A stretch of 6,090 bases of DNA from Ramlibacter sp. Its GTDB lineage: Bacteria; Pseudomonadota; Gammaproteobacteria; Burkholderiales; Burkholderiaceae_C. The notes under the pieces are model-generated. The model saw only the letters and a program-made list of their open reading frames with translations, was not told the origin of the DNA and ran no database searches. This document shows positions 1 through 6,090 of this stretch, in pieces (positions within the stretch are counted from its first letter, which is position 1; the number at the start of each line of letters is the position of its first letter). The stretch is taken from assembly GCA_021156245.1 (NCBI GenBank), contig JAJNBO010000433.1, positions 1 through 6,090 of the forward strand, in the 5' to 3' direction. Position numbers and translations under genes: made by a program.

Positions 1-14
1 CGTCGTTGCGGTCA

Positions 15-41
15 CGGGTCAAGCCGGCCAGGCTTGACCCG
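15..41. terminator. Perfect inverted repeat just past the operon end, possible terminator
   Basis: Bases 15-25 (CGGGTCAAGCC) are the exact reverse complement of 31-41, around a 5-nt loop (GGCCA). This would make an 11-bp GC-rich hairpin. It begins about 10 bp beyond the stop codon of the TPR-glycosyltransferase gene, where a terminator of the leftward operon would sit. Neither side has a T-tract, so it is not a textbook intrinsic terminator. It could instead be an mRNA 3'-end stabiliser, a Rho-associated hairpin, or a bidirectional element shared with a convergent gene outside the window. The remaining bases 1-14 show nothing recognisable. Confidence 0.5.
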
Positions 42-50
42 CGCCCACGC

Positions 51-1556
51 CTAGCCTGCGCCCCCTTCTCGACCCAACGCAGGCCCGCCTCTCTGCCGCG
101 CAGACTCCTGGCTCAGGGCGCCGACCTCGCCGGCCAGCCGGCCAAGCACCGGCGCCCAGTCGCCCGGCTGCTCCTGGCGCAGCAGCGTGTGCCGCGGATA
201 CCAGGGCGAGTCCTGGCGATCGGACAGCCAGCGCCAGTCCGCCGCATGCGCCAGCAGCAGGAACGTGCGTGCGCCCAGCGCGCCCGCGAGGTGGCCGATC
301 GACGTGTCCACGCACACCACGGCGTCCAGCGACGCGATCTGTGCCGCCGTGTGTTCGAAGGTGTTCTGCTCGAAGCACCGGATGCGCCCGTCGCTCTCGA
401 TGAGGCGGGCATCGTCGGGCGCAACTTCCTTCTGCAGGCTCCAGTAGCTCGCGTGCGCCGGCAGGCCGGCCAGCAAGGCCGCGAGGGGAAGGGAGCGGCG
501 GTCGTCATGCGGATGCAGCGGGTTGCCGGACCAGGCCAGGCCGATCCGCGGTGCGCGCGTGCCTTCCATCTCCTTGCGCCACCGCAGGACGAGCCCGGGA
601 TGCGGTTGCACGTAGGGAGTGGGCGCAGGGATGGTGTCCACGGTCGTGCCGCACGCGAACGGCATCGACATCAGCGCGCCATGGAAGTCGTACGCGCCCG
701 TTTCCTCCCCGCGTGCAATCACATCGCCGAGGCCGGGCTGTCCGCGCAGCAGGGATACCAGGGGTTTCTGCACCTCGAGCAGGACCTTCGCGCCTTTCGC
801 CTGCAGCAGGCAGGCGTAGCGACAGAACTGCAGCGTGTCGCCCAGGCCCTGCTCGGCGTGCAGCAGGATCGTGCGGCCTTCCAGCGGTTCCTGGCCTGTC
901 CAGGCGGGCGCAGCGAAGCGCCGCTTCGTGTCGTGCAGCGCCGGCATGCGCAGCCGCCACTCGTACTCGCGCCACCCGCGTTGCAGTTCGCCCATCGCGA
1001 GAAAGGCGACCGCGTAATTCCAGTGCACGTCCGCGCTGGCGGGATCCAGTGCGAGCGCCTTTTCGTAGCAAGGCAGGGCCTCGTCGTAGCGATGCATCGC
1101 GCGCAGCACGTTGCCCAGGTTCATCTGGACGTCGGCATCGCGCGGGCGCGCCGCGGCCACTTTGCGGTACAGGTCGAGGGCCTGTTCGTGCCGGCCCAGC
1201 TCCAGCAAGGCGTTCGCGAGGTTGACCTCGACGTCGACACTGCCCGGCCGGAGCGCCAGCGCCCGCTCGTGCCGCGCGCGGGCTTCCTCGTAGCGCTTCA
1301 GCTCGTACAGTGCGACACCCAGGTTCATCTCGGTCTCGGCCGCGTCCGGATCGAGCGCCAACGAACGTTCGTAGTGCGCGATGGCCTCCTCGTAGCGCCC
1401 GAGCTGGTGGTTCAGCATGCCCAGGTTGGACAGTGCCAGTGCGTGTCCGGGCGCGATGCGCAGCACCTCGCGGTACAGGATCTCGGCCAGCGGCAGCTGG
1501 CCCTGCTTGTGCAGCGCGAGGGCCTCGGCAAAGCGCTGCTGGGCGCCGGCGCTCAC
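51..1556 (-). CDS. TPR-repeat protein with C-terminal glycosyltransferase-9-like (GT-B) domain
   Basis: This 501-residue protein has two parts. Residues 6-205 are a very regular array of 34-residue tetratricopeptide repeats: units at about 6-39, 40-73, 74-107, 108-141 and 142-175, then a degenerate sixth. Each unit has the NLG...A...L..Y.EA...Y..AL.L.P pattern. Residues 228-480 resemble the ADP-heptose:LPS heptosyltransferase (GT9) fold: a first Rossmann strand with AEQGLGD (234-240), the second-domain motif IGLAWSGNP (338-346), and VDTSIGHLAGALG (416-428), typical of the nucleotide-sugar site. There is no signal peptide or membrane segment, so it is probably cytoplasmic. Related proteins are annotated as TPR-containing glycosyltransferases; the acceptor here is unknown, and protein or cell-surface glycosylation is a guess. 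The GTG start at 1556 overlaps the upstream stop by 4 bp (GTGA) behind a purine-rich stretch, implying translational coupling. The last roughly 20 residues are low complexity (Gly/Arg). Confidence 0.88.
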   Translation of the reverse strand: MSAGAQQRFAEALALHKQGQLPLAEILYREVLRIAPGHALALSNLGMLNHQLGRYEEAIAHYERSLALDPDAAETEMNLGVALYELKRYEEARARHERALALRPGSVDVEVNLANALLELGRHEQALDLYRKVAAARPRDADVQMNLGNVLRAMHRYDEALPCYEKALALDPASADVHWNYAVAFLAMGELQRGWREYEWRLRMPALHDTKRRFAAPAWTGQEPLEGRTILLHAEQGLGDTLQFCRYACLLQAKGAKVLLEVQKPLVSLLRGQPGLGDVIARGEETGAYDFHGALMSMPFACGTTVDTIPAPTPYVQPHPGLVLRWRKEMEGTRAPRIGLAWSGNPLHPHDDRRSLPLAALLAGLPAHASYWSLQKEVAPDDARLIESDGRIRCFEQNTFEHTAAQIASLDAVVCVDTSIGHLAGALGARTFLLLAHAADWRWLSDRQDSPWYPRHTLLRQEQPGDWAPVLGRLAGEVGALSQESARQRGGPALGREGGAG

Positions 1557-1948
1557 GTGTGGCTCTTCTCTTCGATCAGCGTGGAGCCGAGCAGCAGGTT
1601 GATGCGGCGCTTGACCGCCGCGCGGCGGTCGTTGCCCGCGTAGATGCTGCGCGCGCTGCGCACGAAGGACTCGTCGAATCGCGCTTCGCGTTCGCAGGCG
1701 CGCACCGTGTTCTCCAGGTCCCAGAGCTGCTCGTTGATGCCGCGCAACTCCGCTTCCAGCGCGTCGAGTTCGCCGCGGCGCGCAGTGGTCGCCGCCACCC
1801 CATCGGCGATCTCCGCCAGCAGCGCGAGTTCGCGCTCCACGTTCGCGCGCTGGTCCGCCGAAGCGATGCGCTCGCGCTTGATCTGCAGGATGGTCTTCTT
1901 GTCGAAGAGTTCTCCGGCGGCGACGGGGATGAGGATCGGCACGCTCAT
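1553..1948 (-). CDS. Small DUF6165-type protein, function unknown
   Basis: This 131-residue protein begins MSVPILIPVAAGELFDKKTI and contains IKRERI (23-28) and, near the C terminus, YAGNDRRAAVKRRINLLLGS (103-122). I recognise this pattern from family memory as DUF6165, short proteins common in Burkholderiales with no established function. Residues 20-100 are rich in Leu, Glu and Arg with heptad-like spacing and are probably long helices, perhaps a coiled coil. There is no signal peptide, membrane span or catalytic motif. The ATG at 1948 lies only 9 bp after the hexR stop and has no clear Shine-Dalgarno, so translation probably depends on ribosomes finishing hexR. Its stop overlaps the start of the TPR-glycosyltransferase gene, which suggests the two products act together. 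The coding call is strong; the family name is moderately sure and the function is unknown. Confidence 0.85.
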   Translation of the reverse strand: MSVPILIPVAAGELFDKKTILQIKRERIASADQRANVERELALLAEIADGVAATTARRGELDALEAELRGINEQLWDLENTVRACEREARFDESFVRSARSIYAGNDRRAAVKRRINLLLGSTLIEEKSHT

Positions 1949-1957
1949 GCGGGGATT

Positions 1958-2806
1958 CTATGCATAGCGCTTCGTGCGCAAGTTGTTCTTCATCTCGCGC
2001 AACAAGGGCTGCAGGCGGGGGCCGCCGATGCGCAGCGCCACGGTGGTGGCCAGCACGTCGATGATCATGAGGTGCAGCAGGCGCGACACCATCGGGCTGT
2101 AGCGGTCGTAGCCTTCCGGGTGGTCGGCCGCGAGGTGGATGTGGCCGGCGGTGGACAAGGGGGAGCCGGTGGCCGTGAGCACGATGGTGGTGGCCCCGTT
2201 GCGCCGTGCGATGTCGCAGGCATCCATCAGGTCACGCGTGCGGCCCGAGTTGGAGATCACCACCACGCAGTCGCCCGGGCCCAGCAGCGTCGCGCTCATC
2301 ACCTGCATGTGCCCGTCGCTGTACGCGATGGTGTTCACCCCGAGGCGGAAGAACTTGTGCTGCGCGTCGAGCGCGACGATGCCCGAGTTGCCGACGCCAT
2401 AGAACTCGATGCGGCGCCCGGTCTTGTACGTCGCTGCCAGCGCCTCCACCGCCTTGTCGATCGCGAAGGTGGAGGCGTCGTTGCGGTACTTCAGGAAGGC
2501 AGCGACGGCGTTGTCGATCACCTTGACCAGCACGTCGCCGGTCTTGTCGTCCGCGTCCACGTTGCGGTGGATGAAGGGGACGCCCTCGCTCACGCTGCCG
2601 GCGAGCTTGAGCTTGAAGTCCGACAGGCCGTCGTAGCCCATGCTGCGGCAAAAGCGCACCACCGTCGGCTTGCTGACGTGCGCACGCTCGGCCAGCTCGC
2701 TGATCGGGAGGTTCGCGAAGGCGCGAGGGTCCCCCAGCACGAGGCGCGCCACCCGCTGCTCCGCGGGCGCAAGCGACGGCATGGAGGCCTTGATGCGGTC
2801 TAGCAC
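1958..2806 (-). CDS. hexR: HexR, RpiR-family transcriptional regulator of sugar-phosphate metabolism
   Basis: This 282-residue regulator has the standard RpiR layout. An N-terminal helix-turn-helix domain (1-75) has its recognition region in ISELAERAHVSKPTVVRFC (35-53). A SIS sugar-phosphate-binding domain (about 125-255) carries the loops GVGNSG (137-142) and ISNSGRT (184-190). In characterised proteobacteria HexR binds 2-keto-3-deoxy-6-phosphogluconate, which releases it from operators at zwf, edd and other central-carbon genes. The position directly after zwf supports HexR over other RpiR members. The GTG start at 2806 is chosen because MLDRI is the usual HexR N terminus; there is no clear Shine-Dalgarno, and the gap from the zwf stop is 16 bp. 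A start at Met9 is less likely. The gene appears intact, with all conserved loops present, although the zwf upstream is broken. It probably represses its own operon through zwf. Confidence 0.93.
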   Translation of the reverse strand: MLDRIKASMPSLAPAEQRVARLVLGDPRAFANLPISELAERAHVSKPTVVRFCRSMGYDGLSDFKLKLAGSVSEGVPFIHRNVDADDKTGDVLVKVIDNAVAAFLKYRNDASTFAIDKAVEALAATYKTGRRIEFYGVGNSGIVALDAQHKFFRLGVNTIAYSDGHMQVMSATLLGPGDCVVVISNSGRTRDLMDACDIARRNGATTIVLTATGSPLSTAGHIHLAADHPEGYDRYSPMVSRLLHLMIIDVLATTVALRIGGPRLQPLLREMKNNLRTKRYA

Positions 2807-2822
2807 GGCGCCAAGGTGGGGG

Positions 2823-4237
2823 CTAACATTCTTCGGACCAGCAGAAGCCGTCGCGCGCGATCATGGCGCTGGATGCGCTGGGGCCCCAGGTGCCAGCGGC
2901 GTAGGGGCGTGGACCGCGCGAGTCCGCGGCCCAGTGCTCCATGATCGGTTCCACCCAGCGCCACGCTTCCTCCTGCTCGTCGCTGCGCACGAACAGGTTC
3001 AGCCGGCCGGCAATCACGTCCAGCAGCAGGCGCTCGTAGGCGCCCACGCGCTCGGAGCCGAAGCGCTTGTCGAAATCCAGGTCCAGGTGCACCGGCGCCA
3101 GGGCTTGCCCGTTGCGGCGGTTCTCCTGCCCCTGCGCCAGCAGGTGCAACTGCATGAACCGGGCGGCGCCTGGAAGATCGCATGGGGCGCCTCCCGGAAG
3201 TTCACCAGGATGTGTGCTTCGCGAGCGGCCAAGCGCTTGCCGGTGCGGATGTAGAACGGCACGCCGGCCCAGCGCCAGCTGGCGATCTCGGCGCGCAATG
3301 CGACGAAGGTCTCGGTCTGGCTTCCCGGATCTACCCCGGCTTCCTCTCGATAGCCGGGCACCTGCTGGCCGCCGGCGTTGCCCGCGGCGTACTGTCCGCG
3401 CACCACGTGCTGGTCCAGCGTTTCGGGCGTCCAGCGCACGAGCGAGCGCAGCACCTTCAGCTTCTCGTCGCGGATCGCGTCGGCATGCGAGTTGATCGGC
3501 GGCTCCATCGCCAGCGCGCAGAGCAGTTGCAGCGCATGGTTCTGCACCATGTCGCGCAGGGCACCCGTCTTGTCGTAGAAAGCGCCGCGCTTTTCCACGC
3601 CCATGTCCTCGGCGATGGTGATCTGGATGTTGGAGATGTGCTCGCGCCGCCACACCGGCTCGAACAGCGCGTTGCCGAAACGCATGGCGAACAGGTTCTG
3701 CACCGCCGGCTTGCCGAGGTAGTGGTCGATGCGGAAGATCTGGCGCTCGTCGAGCACGCGGCGCACCACGTCGTTGATCTCGCGGTTCGACGCGAGGTCG
3801 TGGCCGAGTGGCTTTTCCAGCACGAGCCGCGTGTTGGGCCGGTTCAGGCCCGCGGCCGCGATCTGCTCGCACACCCGCGTGAACAGGTCCGGCGCGGTCG
3901 CCAGGTACATCACCACCGTTTCGGCCTGGCGCTCTTGCAGCGTGGCGGCCAGCCGGGCGTAGTCCTGCGGCCGGGACAGGTCCATGCGCAGGAAGTGCAG
4001 CAGCCCCGCGAAGCGGTCGAATTCCTCGGGGCTCGGGCGCTTGGCCAGTTCGACGTTGTCGAACCGAGAACGGATCAACTCGCGGTACTGGTTGTCGCTG
4101 AGGTCGTCGCGCCCGATGCCGATGATGCGGCCGCCTTCGGGCAGGGTGCCGTGGCGAAAGGCCTGGAACAGCGCCGGCATCAGCTTGCGCCACGACAGGT
4201 CGCCGGTGCCGCCGAAGAGGACGAGGTCGAAGCTCAT
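2823..4237 (-). pseudogene. zwf: Glucose-6-phosphate dehydrogenase, disrupted by internal out-of-frame deletion
   Basis: Zwf oxidises glucose 6-phosphate to 6-phosphogluconolactone with NAD(P)+, the entry to the Entner-Doudoroff and oxidative pentose phosphate routes. From ATG 4237 (strong AAGGAG 4 nt upstream), one frame encodes 361 good Zwf residues: the coenzyme loop GGTGDLSWRKL (9-19), EKPLGHD (141-147), the active-site signature RIDHYLGK (169-176) and QNHALQL (232-238) with the likely catalytic His234. After FQAPPGS the frame turns into Arg/Trp/Thr-rich nonsense and stops at 3014 (407 residues in all). The true C terminus (MQLHLLAQG to the end, including AYERLLLD and AGTWGP) continues in another frame from about 3155 to TAG at 2823. 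The two coding parts total about 471 residues against the usual 485-490, and the conserved NRL.IRLQP.EG-like strand is absent in every frame. This fits a loss of roughly 49 bp. As written the product should be inactive. An assembly error is possible. Confidence 0.9.
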
Positions 4238-4254
4238 GGCTCTCCTTGAATTTG

Positions 4255-4287
4255 CATGCCGGCAATGTAACTTGGTTTCATGCCGGC
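4255..4287. repeat. 9-bp direct repeat CATGCCGGC, two copies
   Basis: CATGCCGGC occurs at 4255-4263 and 4279-4287, 24 bp apart start to start (a little over two helical turns), in the zwf leader and promoter area. The copies bracket the possible HexR site, the second overlapping its last two bases. Same-face repeats of this kind can be regulator half-sites, but the word is GC-rich and could arise by chance. Confidence 0.4.
4266..4280. promoter_or_regulatory. Possible HexR operator near the zwf start
   Basis: TGTAACTTGGTTTCA is an imperfect palindrome whose outer bases resemble the HexR consensus known from gammaproteobacteria (about TGTARTWWWAYTACA); I count 10 of 15 matches. It lies 28 bp before the zwf ATG and overlaps the weak leftward -10, a position suited to repression. 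The direct repeat CATGCCGGC flanks and slightly overlaps it. The match is marginal, and the site depends on its context for plausibility. Confidence 0.3.
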
Positions 4288-4381
4288 TCGCGCGACTTGC
4301 CCCGCAAGGAACAGGGCGTGCTGCTGCCTCTGGTGTTAACCCCGACCATCCATGGACCGGGCCGCGGCTAAGCTGGGGACG

Positions 4382-4396
4382 TGTAATTCCGTTACT
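4382..4396. promoter_or_regulatory. Possible HexR operator upstream of the substrate-binding protein gene
   Basis: TGTAATTCCGTTACT holds a perfect GTAA/TTAC inverted repeat with a 5-nt centre and matches about 11 of 15 positions of the remembered HexR consensus TGTARTWWWAYTACA. It overlaps the best -10 candidate (TGTAAT) and ends 3 bp before the GGAG ribosome-binding site of the transporter gene. A bound repressor here would block transcription. If real, it would place the transporter under the same regulator as zwf. The evidence is motif similarity by eye only. Confidence 0.35.
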
Positions 4397-4399
4397 TCT

Positions 4400-4416
4400 G
4401 GAGAGCGAATGTGATG
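4400..4416 (+). promoter_or_regulatory. Ribosome-binding site with overlapping start-stop at the binding-protein gene
   Basis: GGAG (4400-4403) precedes the word ATGTGATG (4409-4416), which holds three possible starts: ATG 4409, GTG 4411 and ATG 4414. ATG 4409 is followed at once by TGA, a one-codon start-stop. GTG 4411 and ATG 4414 are in the gene's frame, 7 and 10 nt from GGAG. The real start cannot be fixed by eye; either gives an intact signal peptide. Confidence 0.5.
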
Positions 4417-5427
4417 CGCAAGCTGTGTTTCGCGGTGGCAATCGCCGCACTCGGGGGCGGTGCGGCCGCCCAGGGCCAGGTCAACGTCATCTGCTCGGTG
4501 CAGGCCGAGTGGTGCAACATGCTTTCCACCGTGTACGCGCGCACGACCGGCACGCGCGTGAACGTCACCATGAAAGGGTCCGGCGAGGCACTGGCGCAAC
4601 TGATCGCCGAGAAGGAGAACCCCAAGACGGACGTGTGGTTCGGCGGCACCGGCGACCCGCACCTGCAGGCCGCGGAGCAGGGCCTCTCGATCGAGTACAA
4701 GTCGCCTTCGCTGCCGCAACTGCACGACTGGGCGCAGCAACAGGCCCGGCAGTCCGGCTACAAGACCGTGGGCATCTACTCGGGCCCGCTCGGTTTCGGC
4801 TACAACCCGGAGCTGCTGGCCAAGAAGAAGCTGCCCGTGCCCAGGACGTGGAGCGACCTGGCCAAGGCGGAATACAAGGGCGAAGTGCAGGTCGCCAATC
4901 CGGCCTCCAGCGGCACGTCGTACACCATGATCGCCACCCTGGTGCAGTTGATGGGCGAGGACAAGGCCTTCGAATACCTCAAGGGACTGCACCGCAACGT
5001 CGGCGCCTATCCGCGTTCCGGCACGGCGCCGATCAAGGCCGTGGCGCGTGGCGAGACGGCGCTGTCGATCAGCTTCGTGCACGACGGCCCGGGTGAGAAG
5101 ATGCAGGGCTTCCCGGTGGAAACGGTCACGCCCTCCGACGGCACGGGGGCCGAGATCGGCTCCATGAGCCTGATCAAGGGTTCGCGCAACCTCGATGCCG
5201 CCAAGAAGTTCTACGAATGGGCGCTCACGCCGGCCGCGCAGGAAATGGCGGCCGCGGCCAAGCAGTTCCAGCTTCCCAGCAACAAGGCGGCCAAGGTCGA
5301 CCCGCGCGTGCCGGACTTCAAGAAGATCAAGTTGATCAACTACGACTACGCGAAGTACGGCGCCAGCGCCGAGCGCCGGCGCCTGATCGCCCGCTGGGAA
5401 AAGGAAGTGAACTCGCTGCCGCGGTGA
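4411..5427 (+). CDS. Periplasmic ABC transporter substrate-binding protein, AfuA/FbpA-like
   Basis: This 338-residue type II periplasmic binding protein belongs to the FbpA/AfuA (COG1840-like) group. The first 20 residues form a signal peptide ending GGAAA before QGQVNV, so the mature protein is periplasmic. The phosphate-loop-like KGSGE (55-59), TDVWFGGTGDP (73-83) and ANPASSGTSYTM (162-173) are typical ligand-cleft segments. Such proteins are routinely annotated as Fe(III)-binding, but where FbpA has its Tyr-Tyr iron pair this one reads SISFVHDGPG (219-228), with no Tyr pair. His224, Asp225 and Glu248 have the same spacing as the sugar-contacting His-Asp...Glu of AfuA, a glucose-6-phosphate binder, as I recall it. 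A hexose-phosphate or similar organophosphate ligand is therefore plausible. The start is GTG 4411 or ATG 4414, both served by GGAG at 4400-4403. The permease gene follows 4 bp after the stop. Confidence 0.9.
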   Translation: MMRKLCFAVAIAALGGGAAAQGQVNVICSVQAEWCNMLSTVYARTTGTRVNVTMKGSGEALAQLIAEKENPKTDVWFGGTGDPHLQAAEQGLSIEYKSPSLPQLHDWAQQQARQSGYKTVGIYSGPLGFGYNPELLAKKKLPVPRTWSDLAKAEYKGEVQVANPASSGTSYTMIATLVQLMGEDKAFEYLKGLHRNVGAYPRSGTAPIKAVARGETALSISFVHDGPGEKMQGFPVETVTPSDGTGAEIGSMSLIKGSRNLDAAKKFYEWALTPAAQEMAAAAKQFQLPSNKAAKVDPRVPDFKKIKLINYDYAKYGASAERRRLIARWEKEVNSLPR

Positions 5428-5431
5428 CCGC

Positions 5432-6090
5432 GTGAGCCAGCCGGCCCTGCTGCCCGAGGAGGCGGCCGCCCTGACGCTGCCGCGCGGCGGCCGGTGGGGC
5501 GGCCCGAACGCCGCGCTCTGGGCTTGGGTCGCGGTCGGCCTGGCGGCCTATCTGCTGTTCCCCTGGTACGCGCTGCAGGACGGCAACGGCTTGCTGGCCG
5601 TGGCGAGCGCGTGGAGCGCCTCCGAGACCGGCAACGGATTGCTGCAAGCCACGCGCTTCGGCAAGCCCTGGCTCTTGTGCGGAATCGCCGGGCTGCTGGT
5701 GTGCGGGGTGGCGGCGGGCATGGCGCCCGGGCGCCGCCAGGGCGCCGTGCTGGTGGCCGGCGGCCTGGGTGGGGCCGCGGCGCTGCTGGCGGCAGGCTTC
5801 GCGATCGGCGCGAAGGGCTGGAGCTTCGACGTCCTGGGCAGGTTGTTCGGCGATCTTTCGCAACAGCAGTTCGGCATCGGCTGGGGCGGCGCACTGGCGC
5901 TCGCGGCCCTGACGGTGCTCGGCGCGTTCGGGCTCGCGCGGCGCGGCCTGTTCCGCGGCGACCTCTTCGTGGCGGCCTCGGTGGTGTGCTGCGGCGTGCT
6001 GCTGGCGCTGTTCATCGTCTACCCGGTGGCCAAGGCGCTCGCCGGCGCCTTCATCGGCGAGGACGGTGCATCGCCGCTGGCGTCCTTTGC
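5432..6090 (+). CDS. ABC transporter permease, N-terminal part (runs off window end)
   Basis: An open frame from GTG 5432 continues to the window edge without a stop (219 codons visible). It encodes a hydrophobic protein starting MSQPALLPEEAAALTLPRGG, with a short cytoplasmic leader and predicted membrane segments near residues 26-46, 79-97, 104-126, 149-170 and 178-203. The last ends in VYPVAKAL, the kind of sequence that opens the core permease fold in FbpB/AfuB-type proteins. I expect a long fused permease of roughly 700 residues, as in that family, with the ATP-binding-loop (EAA) motifs beyond the window. The start is only 4 bp after the stop of the substrate-binding gene and has no Shine-Dalgarno, so it is translationally coupled and forms one transporter operon. 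An ATPase gene would be expected downstream. The substrate follows that of the binding protein: nominally iron, possibly sugar phosphate. Confidence 0.85.
   Translation, partial: MSQPALLPEEAAALTLPRGGRWGGPNAALWAWVAVGLAAYLLFPWYALQDGNGLLAVASAWSASETGNGLLQATRFGKPWLLCGIAGLLVCGVAAGMAPGRRQGAVLVAGGLGGAAALLAAGFAIGAKGWSFDVLGRLFGDLSQQQFGIGWGGALALAALTVLGAFGLARRGLFRGDLFVAASVVCCGVLLALFIVYPVAKALAGAFIGEDGASPLASF

Larger units (their letters stand above)
4238..4410. promoter_or_regulatory. Divergent promoter region between zwf and the ABC transporter genes
   Basis: These 173 bp separate the divergent starts of zwf (leftward) and the substrate-binding protein gene (rightward), so both promoters should lie here. 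No strong -35/-10 pair is visible for either. The best rightward -10 candidate is TGTAAT at 4382-4387 (five of six matches to TATAAT), without a recognisable -35 at 17 bp. A weak leftward -10 is TACATT (complement of 4264-4269). Poor consensus boxes are common in GC-rich betaproteobacteria and may need an activator. Confidence 0.6.

Noticed and set aside
6..1643. 545-codon open frame on the plus strand
   Set aside because: It lies antisense to the TPR-glycosyltransferase gene. The translation is rich in Arg, Gln and Val and has no domain pattern, whereas the minus frame shows regular 34-residue repeats. It is a high-GC shadow.
1958..1967. Perfect 10-bp palindrome CTATGCATAG at the hexR stop
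   Set aside because: It is made of the last hexR codons and stop (TAT GCA TAG) with no loop for a hairpin and no partner copy. Chance is sufficient.
1310..2803. 497-codon open frame on the plus strand
   Set aside because: It is antisense to hexR and the DUF6165-type gene. The His/Arg/Val-rich translation has no motif, while the opposite strand encodes clear HTH and SIS domains.
3140..3170. Programmed ribosomal frameshift in zwf
   Set aside because: There is no slippery heptamer, and a conserved stretch of about 16 residues is missing in all frames. A frameshift alone could not restore a normal protein, so deletion or assembly error fits better.
3182..4249. 355-codon open frame on the plus strand
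   Set aside because: It is fully antisense to zwf, has low-complexity composition and lacks a plausible ribosome-binding site. It is a shadow of the zwf codon pattern.
4331..4345. GTTAAC-centred palindrome as a regulator site
   Set aside because: The core is only six bases with weak flanking symmetry (GGTGTTAACCCC) and does not match an operator I can name.
4336..5082. 248-codon open frame on the minus strand
   Set aside because: It is antisense to the substrate-binding protein gene, which has a signal peptide, a ribosome-binding site and family motifs; this frame has none.

Overview
This is a GC-rich window with dense gene packing, short intergenic gaps, several GTG starts, and a zwf-hexR pair of Entner-Doudoroff type. 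It suggests a betaproteobacterium, most likely Burkholderiales/Comamonadaceae (Ramlibacter- or Variovorax-like). That placement is inferred from protein style and gene order; there is no rRNA or other marker.

Left block, minus strand (51-4237). Reading 5'->3' on the minus strand, four genes lie head to tail with gaps of 16 and 9 bp and a final 4-bp overlap, which looks like one operon. They are zwf (glucose-6-phosphate dehydrogenase), hexR (RpiR-family regulator of central sugar metabolism), a small DUF6165-type protein of unknown function, and a TPR protein fused to a glycosyltransferase-9-like domain. The operon end is followed by a perfect 11-bp inverted repeat at 15-41. The zwf copy is broken. 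Its N-terminal 361 codons and C-terminal 110 codons are in different frames, and a conserved segment of about 16 residues is missing at the junction near 3153-3158. This indicates a small out-of-frame deletion or an assembly error.

Divergent intergenic region (4238-4410, 173 bp). It holds the zwf and transporter promoters. It contains two imperfect palindromes resembling HexR operators, one near each gene, and a 9-bp direct repeat.

Right block, plus strand (4411-6090). A periplasmic substrate-binding protein is followed 4 bp later by an ABC permease that runs off the window end. By general similarity these are usually labelled Fe(III) transporters of the FbpA/FbpB type. However, the binding protein lacks an FbpA-like Tyr-Tyr pair and carries a His-Asp...Glu pattern recalling AfuA, a hexose-phosphate binding protein. 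Beside zwf and hexR, the most interesting reading is uptake of phosphorylated sugars feeding glucose 6-phosphate metabolism. This is a hypothesis.

There is no tRNA, rRNA, CRISPR array, insertion sequence or phage gene in the window. The long open frames antisense to the genes are by-products of high GC content.
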